From: a bacterium
GTDB taxonomy: Bacteria; Ratteibacteria; UBA8468; B48-G9; JAFGKM01
DNA length: 11,186 nt
NCBI GenBank assembly: GCA_035371905.1
Contig: DAORXQ010000057.1
Coordinates: 1-11,186 of the forward strand
Direction of reading: 5' to 3'
Under the pieces are notes generated by a model. It ran no database searches. It saw only the letters and a list, made by a program, of their open reading frames with translations, and had not been told where the DNA came from. Below, piece after piece: positions 1 through 6,070 of this stretch. The stretch's first letter is position 1. Each line of letters opens with the position of its first letter. A program made the position numbers and the translations under genes.

Positions 1-1188
1 AGGATAAGTTCTATCACCGATAAAAAGAATTATGTTTCCAGTATCTTTTAAATAAGAGTTAAAAGATTTTATCACTTCTTTTTTAATTCTGCCTATGTCG
101 TTTAAAATTATTAATTGATATTCTGGTAAATAAATTTTTTCAATGTCATTCATTTTAACTACATTAAAATTAAGTTCCAAAAATGATTTTAACGCTTCAA
201 GGCCGTTTATTATGAATTTTAATGCCTTTTCATCTTCGGAAATTAAAAGAAGTTTTTTTTCCTTTTTTGTTTTTGTGAAAAAATAAATATTATCCGCTAA
301 AATTGCATCTTCTGTATTTATTTCAAATATAATGTTTTCTGATTCAGAATTAAATTCAATTTCATATTTTTTATTTTCTTCAGGATTAATACTCAATTTC
401 TCTTCTTTTATTTTTTTTGTAATATTATCCTTTACAGATAAATAAAAATCCTTTTTTGAATTTCCCCAGTTTTTAATATCAACTGTAAAACAATTTTTTT
501 TATTTGAAGAATGGACATCTTTTATTGATAAATTTTCTGTATTTTCAGATGAAACATCAAAAATAAAAATATGTTCTTCTTTAAAGTTTAAATCCAGATC
601 TTGGAATGATTTTTTCTGTAGGTCAGAAAAAATAAATATAAATTTTTCACCTTCTTTATTCCTTAATATTTCTTCACTTTTCATAAGTGCCCATCTAAAA
701 TTTCCTGAAAAATAATATAAATTTTCTTTATCTATAATATCTTTTATTTTAGAAAGGTCATTTTGGAAATTGTAAAATTTACCATTTAAGTAAATCAGAG
801 AAATTTCTGTTTTTTTATCAAAGTTATTTAAAATTTTGTAGATAATTTTTTTGGTTTTTTCGATACCATAACCACTGTTTGCAAGCATACTCATAGAGTT
901 ATCAATTACAAAGACCACATATTTTTTTTCTTTTTTAAAAATTGGAGAATTACTCAACGGTTCTGATAAAACAAAAAGAATAGAAAAAATTAAAATAGTT
1001 CTGAATAAAATTATAAAAAATTCCTGTATTTTCTCAATTTTGAGTGTTTGTTTTTTGGTTAATTTTAAAATTTTTATATAACTAAAAGGAATTAGTTTTC
1101 TACTTCTTTTTCCAAAAAAATGTATTAATACAGGTAAACTTATTCCCAAAAGTGACCATAGAAAAACAGGATTTAAAAAATTTATCAT
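1..1188 (-). CDS. BatA-like membrane protein with von Willebrand A domain (3' part outside window)
   Basis: An open frame of 396 codons runs without a stop to the left edge, so the C-terminus is missing. The N-terminus (residues 1-80) is typical of the BatA/aerotolerance family: a hydrophobic start 'MINFLNPVFLWSLLGISLPV', then 'IHFFGKRSRKLIPFS', then a second membrane helix near residues 57-77. A vWA-like domain follows from about residue 89, with a metal-site start D96-N-S98-M-S100 and a second acidic site 'FSDLQ' (D189). The conserved MIDAS Thr is not obvious; the matching stretch reads 'SGNFRWAL' (161-168). Residues from about 310 to the edge resemble the second Rossmann-like (glutamine amidotransferase-like) region often found in long BatA proteins. 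Its ATG overlaps the DUF58 stop as ATGA, so translation is probably coupled. It is inferred to be the membrane-anchored vWA partner of the MoxR ATPase upstream in the operon. Confidence 0.85.
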   Translation of the reverse strand, partial: MINFLNPVFLWSLLGISLPVLIHFFGKRSRKLIPFSYIKILKLTKKQTLKIEKIQEFFIILFRTILIFSILFVLSEPLSNSPIFKKEKKYVVFVIDNSMSMLANSGYGIEKTKKIIYKILNNFDKKTEISLIYLNGKFYNFQNDLSKIKDIIDKENLYYFSGNFRWALMKSEEILRNKEGEKFIFIFSDLQKKSFQDLDLNFKEEHIFIFDVSSENTENLSIKDVHSSNKKNCFTVDIKNWGNSKKDFYLSVKDNITKKIKEEKLSINPEENKKYEIEFNSESENIIFEINTEDAILADNIYFFTKTKKEKKLLLISEDEKALKFIINGLEALKSFLELNFNVVKMNDIEKIYLPEYQLIILNDIGRIKKEVIKSFNSYLKDTGNIILFIGDRTYP

Positions 1189-2075
1189 TTTTTTCTCATT
1201 CTTAATTTCAAGTATTCGTAAAGAAAACTATCAAAAGGTTTGGTTGTTATTGCTGTTTTATAATCAATTTTCATTTCTGTAAATCTTTTTTTATAAAAGT
1301 TTATAAGTTTTTCAATATTTTCTTTATATTTCTTTTTTATAAATTCATTATCAACTGAAATTTTTTCTTCTGTTTCAATATCAAAAAATTCCAAAATTCC
1401 TTCTCCTTTCAAAGAAATTTCTCCGTGGTCAAGTATTTGAAAGACAATTACTTCATGATGGTGATGAGTAAAATATGCAATTCCTTTTATTACATCTTGG
1501 GGATTATCAAAAAGGTCAGAAATTAAAATGATTATACTTCTTTTTTTTATACTTGAGGATATTTTTTTCATAACAGAAAGGATTGATGTCTGACCTTCCG
1601 GTTTTATCTTTTCAAGAATCTCAATAATATTATGAAAATGAGAAAAGGAAGAAGATGCTTTTAAAAAATTTTTTATTTCGTTATTGAAATTAACAAATCC
1701 AACAGCATCTTTTTGATTTAATATAAGATAAGAAAGACAAGCAGATAAATATACTCCATATTGAATTTTACTAATTTCACCAGTTTTATATGCCATTGAA
1801 TTACTTGTATCAAGTAATATAAAACATCTTACATTTGTTTCTTCTTTATATGTTTTTAAAAATAATTTATCTGTTCTACCAAAAACTTTCCAGTCAATAT
1901 ATCGTATATCATCTCCAGGTGCATATTCTCTGTGTTCAAAAAATTCAACACTGAATCCTTTATAGATACTTTTATGAAGTCCTGAAAGAAATCCTTCAAC
2001 ACTCTTTTTAGCTACCAAATTTAAACTGGAAAATTTAATAAGAACTTTTGGATCAAGATATCCTGCAACTTTCAT
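1185..2075 (-). CDS. DUF58 family protein, vWA-like, MoxR-associated
   Basis: This 296-residue soluble protein carries the DUF58 signature at residues 48-81: 'HREYAPGDDIRYIDWKVFG', then an R-T-D and E-E-T-N pattern. The following vWA-like fold has a complete-looking metal site: D89-T-S91-N-S93, a Thr in 'GQTSI' (T163) and D187 in 'LISDLFD'. The N-terminal 'LDPKVL...VEGFLSGLHKS' is also typical, and supports the ATG at 2075 even though no Shine-Dalgarno is visible. A run of four histidines (204-207) precedes the 'EVIVFQILD' strand. The gene starts 20 bases after the MoxR stop and overlaps batA by 4 bases. In this family DUF58 proteins are encoded next to MoxR ATPases and are thought to work with them in protein maturation or metal insertion. 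The substrate here is unknown. Confidence 0.93.
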   Translation of the reverse strand: MKVAGYLDPKVLIKFSSLNLVAKKSVEGFLSGLHKSIYKGFSVEFFEHREYAPGDDIRYIDWKVFGRTDKLFLKTYKEETNVRCFILLDTSNSMAYKTGEISKIQYGVYLSACLSYLILNQKDAVGFVNFNNEIKNFLKASSSFSHFHNIIEILEKIKPEGQTSILSVMKKISSSIKKRSIIILISDLFDNPQDVIKGIAYFTHHHHEVIVFQILDHGEISLKGEGILEFFDIETEEKISVDNEFIKKKYKENIEKLINFYKKRFTEMKIDYKTAITTKPFDSFLYEYLKLRMRKK

Positions 2076-2095
2076 TGTAATAGTTAAGAGATTTT

Positions 2096-3085
2096 TTAAA
2101 CTTTAACTTCTTCAAGCAATTTATCTATAATATATTCAGTATCTATACCATCAGCATCTGCATTAAAGTTTAGAAAAATTCTGTGTCTTAAAACATCTTT
2201 GACAACTTTTTTTATATCTGATATTGATATATTGACATCTCCCCTTAGTGCAGTTACTGCTTTTGAGGCAATGACGATAAATTGAACACCTCTTGGTCCT
2301 GCTCCCCAACTTACGTAATCCTGAATGAATTTTGAGTTATGATTGATACCTGGTCTTGTACTTCTAACAAGTTTTACTACATAGTCAATAATAAAATCAG
2401 AAATTGGTATTTTTTTTATTAAGTTTTGAAATTCAATTATCCTTTCTCTACTCAATATTTTTTTTAATTTTGGAGTAATTCCCATAGTGGTTATTTCTGC
2501 AATTTTTTTTTCTTCATTTTCTTCAGGATAATCAATTTTTATGCTTAACATAAATCTATCCAGTTGGGCTTCTGGTAAAGGATAAGTTCCCTCCAGTTCA
2601 ATCGGATTCTGTGTTGCAAAGACAATAAAAGGCATTTCTAAAAGATGAATTTTCCCTCCAACAGTAACCTGATATTCCTGCATTGATTCAAGAAGTGCTG
2701 CCTGTGTTTTGGGTGGAGCTCTATTTATTTCATCTGCAAGTACTATATTTGCGAAAATTGGTCCCTGAATAAATTTAATTATTCTTTCTTTTGTAATTCT
2801 GTCTTCCTGAATTATTTCTGTTCCTGTAATATCAGATGGCATTAAATCGGGTGTAAATTGTATTCTTTTGAATGTTAAGTCAAGTATTTCTGCAAGTGTT
2901 TTTATCATAAGAGTTTTTGCAAGTCCGGGAACGCCAATTAATAGACAGTGTCCTCCTGTAAATAAAGAAATTAGCAATTTTTCAATTACATTATCCTGTC
3001 CTATAATAACTTTGTGGATTTCTTCATATATTTCTTTTTTTATTTCTTTTAACTCTTCAAGTTTTTCAAGTAAATTTTCACCCAT
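2096..3085 (-). CDS. moxR: MoxR-family AAA+ ATPase
   Basis: The 329-residue protein is a full-length MoxR ATPase. Walker A is 'GVPGLAKT' (51-58) and Walker B is 'IVLADEINRAPPKTQ' (D118, E119), continuing into the family-specific 'ALLESMQE'. Sensor 1 is in 'FATQNP' (N160), followed by 'EGTYPLPEAQLDRF'. Sensor 2 lies in 'GAGPRGVQ' (261-268), and a C-terminal helical lid follows. It acts in the cytoplasm as an ATP-driven chaperone-like oligomer, usually with vWA proteins encoded beside it. Here the partners are DUF58 (20 bases downstream) and BatA. The ATG at 3085 lies 3 bases after the DUF4159 stop and has no clear Shine-Dalgarno, so translation is probably coupled to the upstream gene. The symbol denotes the family, not a proven orthologue of a characterised moxR. 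Confidence 0.96.
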   Translation of the reverse strand: MGENLLEKLEELKEIKKEIYEEIHKVIIGQDNVIEKLLISLFTGGHCLLIGVPGLAKTLMIKTLAEILDLTFKRIQFTPDLMPSDITGTEIIQEDRITKERIIKFIQGPIFANIVLADEINRAPPKTQAALLESMQEYQVTVGGKIHLLEMPFIVFATQNPIELEGTYPLPEAQLDRFMLSIKIDYPEENEEKKIAEITTMGITPKLKKILSRERIIEFQNLIKKIPISDFIIDYVVKLVRSTRPGINHNSKFIQDYVSWGAGPRGVQFIVIASKAVTALRGDVNISISDIKKVVKDVLRHRIFLNFNADADGIDTEYIIDKLLEEVKV

Positions 3086-3088
3086 TTT

Positions 3089-4519
3089 TTAGTGAGTTAA
3101 TAAATAAACTAGAATATTCGTTCCTATTTCTTTTGATTCTTTAATATTTAAAGAAAAAACAAAAGGTTTCGGTATATTTTCCCATCCACTTCCAATATCA
3201 TATTTAGAAAAAACAATTATTGGTTGTTCTTTTAAATAATATATTTCAATTGGGTCTTCAAATCTATAGGTAGAAAAGATTGTATTTATAACAAAAGGGA
3301 ATTGAAAAATTTTATCATTTTCTTTTGGAATTACTTTTTTTGCTTCTGGAAGTATTTTATTTATTATTTTTTGAAATGCAATTGTAAAGTCCTCACTTCC
3401 ACAGCAACTATTACCTATCAGACAACCTCCTTTCAAAAGAAAATCTCTTAATTTTTTCAATTCTATTTCATCAAAATTCGGGTCATAATGGCCTGTAATG
3501 TAAAGGACAGGTACATCTTTTAAAGTATCTTTTTTCAAATCAACAGAAATTGGTTCTAAATAAACAAATGTCTCTGTCTTTTCTGAAAAATTTTTAAGGA
3601 ATTTTCCAATTGAATTTGGGGAAGGATTCCAATCACCAGAATGTTTAACCTGTCCTATATAAATCTTCCCTGCTTTACTTTTTTCTTTTTCCGTATATAC
3701 TGGTAACTGGCTATAAAATTTTCCATATTCAATCCAGTTCAGAGAATATAAAAACATATTTGTTCCTATTTTAATTGCATCTTCCGGTAAATATCTTACT
3801 CCCCATGGATGAGTATGCATTGCCCATCCACATCCAAGGTCATAAGGGGACAAAATTACAGCAGCTCTACATCCAATATTCAATGTTCTTAAATTAAGAT
3901 TTATTTCTTTTTCTTTACCTTCCTCTAAAATTTTTACATTTTTAATATTATGAAAACAGTTTATAATAGGGTGATTTGAATAAAGTGGGTAAAAATTTCT
4001 ATCAGGGAATATTTTTTCAATTATATTTATAAATTCTTTTGTAAATTCAGGACTTCCTGAAGAAGCATTTGCCCAGATGAAACCACCTTTTAATAAAAAT
4101 TCTTTGATTTTTGTGAAATTTTTTTCTTCAAGTGAAAATGGTTCAACACTTGTTATGTAAAGAATGGGTATTTCTTCCGGGTCAAAGGAAAAATTATTTA
4201 AAGAAATTTTTACTGCTCTATAATTTATTTTTGTAGATTGTCCAATTATTTTAAGAAGATTTTCAATGTCATTTTCTGCTCTTGTCCATTTATCATCGGA
4301 ACCACAAATAACTTTTCCTATTATTACAGGTGGGGATGGAGGATTTTTCTTTTCGCTTCTTCTTAAAGGTGTTACAGGTAAAGGTAAAGGTGGAAATCCT
4401 TCTCCTGCTTTTCTTCTTTGAGGTTGTTGTGTGGGTGGGGCTTTACCACATTCCCAACTTTCAATATTTAAACACAAAATTATAAAGATTAATAGAATAA
4501 AACTGTATATTTTTTTCAT
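3089..4519 (-). CDS. Exported protein with two tandem DUF4159 domains
   Basis: The first gene of the MoxR operon encodes 476 residues. A Lys-Lys start and hydrophobic stretch (about 1-18) form a signal peptide or N-terminal anchor. There is no good lipobox, because C23 sits in 'SWEC'. Residues 24-66 are a proline-rich basic linker containing 'FPPLPLPVTP'. Two homologous domains follow, about 67-265 and 285-474. Each starts with an 'I-G-x-V' strand and carries a 'FLLKGG' motif (141-146; 360-365) followed by 'NASSGSPEFT' (151-160) or 'NSCCGSEDFT' (370-379). Each ends with a 'Y-D-x-G-x-GW' motif (226-232; 440-446) and 'IGTN-x-x-x-Y'. This is the DUF4159 pattern, duplicated. DUF4159 regions are often fused to or encoded near BatA/MoxR genes; the biochemical role is unknown. 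It probably acts outside the cytoplasmic membrane with BatA. Confidence 0.82.
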   Translation of the reverse strand: MKKIYSFILLIFIILCLNIESWECGKAPPTQQPQRRKAGEGFPPLPLPVTPLRRSEKKNPPSPPVIIGKVICGSDDKWTRAENDIENLLKIIGQSTKINYRAVKISLNNFSFDPEEIPILYITSVEPFSLEEKNFTKIKEFLLKGGFIWANASSGSPEFTKEFINIIEKIFPDRNFYPLYSNHPIINCFHNIKNVKILEEGKEKEINLNLRTLNIGCRAAVILSPYDLGCGWAMHTHPWGVRYLPEDAIKIGTNMFLYSLNWIEYGKFYSQLPVYTEKEKSKAGKIYIGQVKHSGDWNPSPNSIGKFLKNFSEKTETFVYLEPISVDLKKDTLKDVPVLYITGHYDPNFDEIELKKLRDFLLKGGCLIGNSCCGSEDFTIAFQKIINKILPEAKKVIPKENDKIFQFPFVINTIFSTYRFEDPIEIYYLKEQPIIVFSKYDIGSGWENIPKPFVFSLNIKESKEIGTNILVYLLTH

Positions 4520-4550
4520 TTTTCGTCTAAATAAATCTACTCTAAAAGTT

Positions 4551-4580
4551 ATTATATCAAAAATAATTTTGAAAAGTCAA
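4551..4580 (-). promoter_or_regulatory. Sigma70-type promoter of the DUF4159-moxR-DUF58-batA operon
   Basis: Read on the minus strand, a -35 TTGACT (4580-4575) is followed after 18 bases by a perfect -10 TATAAT (4556-4551). The predicted transcription start is near 4544, giving a leader of about 25 bases before the ATG at 4519. The leader has no evident Shine-Dalgarno. The -35 lies inside an 8-bp-arm palindrome. Confidence 0.72.
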
Positions 4581-4584
4581 AATT
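4565..4584. repeat. Palindrome over the back-to-back -35 elements
   Basis: AATTTTGA (4565-4572) and TCAAAATT (4577-4584) are perfect inverted arms around a 4-base centre AAAG. The palindrome covers the minus-strand -35 (TTGACT) and the candidate plus-strand -35 (TTGAAA). It could be an operator, but AT-rich palindromes arise easily by chance in such DNA. Confidence 0.4.
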
Positions 4585-4596
4585 TTATAATAAAAT
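4569..4596 (+). promoter_or_regulatory. Candidate promoter of the four-helix membrane protein gene
   Basis: TTGAAA (4569-4574), a 16-base spacer and TAAAAT (4591-4596) form a plausible sigma70-type promoter. It predicts a start near 4603, only about 4 bases before the ATG at 4607. An overlapping TATAAT (4586-4591) is a better -10 but lies only 11 bases from that -35. Either way the leader would be very short. Confidence 0.4.
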
Positions 4597-4606
4597 AAAT
4601 ACCATT

Positions 4607-5074
4607 ATGGAAGAAAAAGTCATTAAAGAAAACCTTAAAAAAATAAAAATTGCGGGGTTTCTTTTAATTTTATATCCTTTGCTTCTTATATTTGTAGGTA
4701 AAATTTTAATCTTAAAAGGTTTTACACATATTGTATTGAATTATGAAAATGAAAAAATTAAGGTTGTTCAAAATATCCTTTATTTTTTAGGACTTGGAAT
4801 TTTCTTTTTCTGTGGAGGTTTTTCTGATTTTATATCAAAAAAATTATTCTCCAATAAAAAAGATATTTCTGAAAAAAAACAAGCATACTTTTTCTATACA
4901 GTTTTAATGTTCCTTTTCTTAAATATCATTTCTACCTGTGGATTTATTGGATTTTTGATATGTGGGAATTTTGCATGGCTTGTAACTTTTTCTCTAATTA
5001 ATTTTTTATCTCTATTTTCATATTTTCCTACTCAGAGAAGATATATAAAAAAACTGGAAATGTTTACAGATTAA
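4607..5074 (+). CDS. Small integral membrane protein, four predicted helices, unknown function
   Basis: I do not recognise a family. The 155 residues contain four hydrophobic segments at about 14-36, 52-74, 94-118 and 121-140. The N-terminus, the loop at 76-92 ('KKLFSNKKD' and more Lys) and the tail ('QRRYIKKLE') are all strongly positive. This predicts both ends inside, with two hairpins across the membrane. There is a Cys in the second helix region (C69) and two in the third (C111, C119), with no recognisable motif. The ATG has no Shine-Dalgarno, and the nearest promoter predicts an almost leaderless mRNA. The stop codon ends 4 bases before the 3' end of the convergent tRNA gene, so no separate terminator fits between them. 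It stands alone, divergent from the DUF4159 operon. Confidence 0.72.
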   Translation: MEEKVIKENLKKIKIAGFLLILYPLLLIFVGKILILKGFTHIVLNYENEKIKVVQNILYFLGLGIFFFCGGFSDFISKKLFSNKKDISEKKQAYFFYTVLMFLFLNIISTCGFIGFLICGNFAWLVTFSLINFLSLFSYFPTQRRYIKKLEMFTD

Positions 5075-5078
5075 AAAG

Positions 5079-5150
5079 AGCGGGATACGGGATTTGAACC
5101 CGCGACCACGAGCTTGGGAAGCTCGCACTCTACCGCTGAGTTAATCCCGC
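5079..5150 (-). tRNA. tRNA-Gly, anticodon CCC
   Basis: A complete 72-base cloverleaf is visible on the minus strand. The acceptor stem GCGGGAT/ATCCCGC has 7 pairs, the D stem is ACTC/GAGT with loop AGCGGTA, and the anticodon stem is CGAGC/GCTCG. The anticodon loop TTCCCAA places CCC at 5118-5116. The variable region is TGGTC and the T stem GCGGG/CCCGT has loop TTCAAAT. The discriminator is U73. G1-C72, C2-G71, G3-C70, C35, C36 and U73 match bacterial glycine identity elements. The CCA end is not encoded; the next bases are CTTTTT, so CCA must be added after transcription. It reads GGG codons. Confidence 0.97.
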
Positions 5151-5159
5151 TTATATATA

Positions 5160-5187
5160 AATTTACCCTATTTTTAAGAAAAGTCAA
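5160..5187 (-). promoter_or_regulatory. Candidate promoter of tRNA-Gly
   Basis: On the minus strand, TTGACT (5187-5182) is followed after 16 bases by TAAATT (5165-5160), 9 bases before the first base of the mature tRNA. The -35 is strong and the -10 matches 4 of 6. The decamer TTGACTTTTC is identical to that at the DUF4159 operon promoter. Confidence 0.5.
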
Positions 5188-5205
5188 CTGGAAAATTTGA
5201 CTTTT
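5179..5205. repeat. 9-bp perfect inverted repeat between tRNA-Gly and the PAS gene
   Basis: AAAAGTCAA (5179-5187) and TTGACTTTT (5197-5205) are perfect inverted copies separated by 9 bases. Each arm contains a TTGACT -35 box, one per direction. The arrangement may simply be two back-to-back promoters, or an operator that shuts both. Confidence 0.5.
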
Positions 5206-5225
5206 TGAAAATTTTAATATATTTT
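5197..5225 (+). promoter_or_regulatory. Candidate promoter of the PAS-PAS gene
   Basis: TTGACT (5197-5202) is followed by TATATT (5218-5223, 15-base spacer) or TATTTT (5220-5225, 17-base spacer). The start would be near 5230, giving a leader of roughly 15 bases with a weak purine stretch AAAAAGAG before the ATG at 5246. Confidence 0.42.
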
Positions 5226-5245
5226 TTAAAAAAAGAGTATATCAA

Positions 5246-6070
5246 ATGGATGAAATAGTTAAACTTAAAAATATTCTTACTTTCAAGGATTTAGAGATAA
5301 AAAATTTAAAGGAAGAGATTGAAAAACTTAAAACTATTATTTCTTTTTTCCCTGGGATTATTGTCATTCTGGATAAATATGGAAATATTGAGTTTATAAA
5401 TAAAGAGGGAGTAAAGGTCTTACATTATTCTTCAGAAGATGAACTGGTAGGGGAAAACTGGTTTGATAAATGTATTCCAGAGGATAACAGAGAAAATTTA
5501 AGATTTATATTCAGAAAAATTATAGAGGGGTACATTGATGAATTTAAATATTACGAAAATCCTGTTTTAACAAAAATAAGAACTTTAAAATTGATTGGAT
5601 GGAGAAATTCATATATAAAAGATGAAAAAGGAGATATAATTAAAACAATAAGTTATGGAATAGAAGTTTTGAGAGAAACACTTGAAAAGCAGAAAATCAA
5701 TGATTACACAAAAATTTTTGATATTTTACCCGAGGCAATTCATATAATAGATAGAGAATTTAAAATTCTTTATTTTAATGAGGTTTTTAAAAAATGGAAC
5801 AAAATTCTCGGTTTTTCTGTTGATGTTATAGGAAAAAAACTTTTTAGTGTTTTTCCTTTTCTTTCAGATAAAGTTAGAGAAGAATATGAGAAGGTTTTTG
5901 AAAATGGAGATATTTTGATAACAAAGGAAAAAAATATTATTAAAGGAAAGGAATTTATTACAGAAACAAGAAAAATACCAATTTTTGAGAAAGAAAAAGT
6001 AATAAGAGTTATAACATTTATAAGAGAAATAACGGATTTTTTTAAGAATTATGAAGAAAATATTTTATGA
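5246..6070 (+). CDS. Stand-alone sensor protein: coiled coil plus two PAS domains
   Basis: The 274-residue soluble protein begins with a charged heptad-like helix (about 1-32, 'LEIKNLKEEIEKLKTI'), typical of the coiled coil ahead of a PAS domain. PAS 1 (about 33-145) has 'PGIIVILDKYGNIEFIN', 'LVGENWFDKCIPEDNR' and a PAC-like end 'YIKDEKGDIIKTISYGIEVL'. PAS 2 (about 152-268) has 'IFDILPEAIHIIDREFKILYFN', 'VIGKKLFSVFP' and 'TFIREITDF'. The chain stops at the last PAS strand: there is no histidine kinase, GGDEF, EAL, sigma54-interaction or DNA-binding domain, and no transmembrane helix. It could be a sensor that acts by binding another protein, or a remnant of a longer kinase. The downstream DNA is occupied by the convergent aldo/keto reductase gene, whose last 22 bases overlap it. 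The ligand cannot be read from the sequence. Confidence 0.85.
   Translation: MDEIVKLKNILTFKDLEIKNLKEEIEKLKTIISFFPGIIVILDKYGNIEFINKEGVKVLHYSSEDELVGENWFDKCIPEDNRENLRFIFRKIIEGYIDEFKYYENPVLTKIRTLKLIGWRNSYIKDEKGDIIKTISYGIEVLRETLEKQKINDYTKIFDILPEAIHIIDREFKILYFNEVFKKWNKILGFSVDVIGKKLFSVFPFLSDKVREEYEKVFENGDILITKEKNIIKGKEFITETRKIPIFEKEKVIRVITFIREITDFFKNYEENIL

Noticed and set aside
2868..3092. Open frame of 74 codons opposite moxR
   Set aside because: It lies wholly within the moxR coding region on the other strand, has no ribosome site and a low-complexity Ser/Phe-rich translation; an antisense shadow.
1..4519. Novel defence or secretion system in the MoxR cluster
   Set aside because: MoxR, DUF58, BatA and DUF4159 co-occur widely as a chaperone-type operon. 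Nothing here, such as a nuclease, toxin or pore, points to defence.
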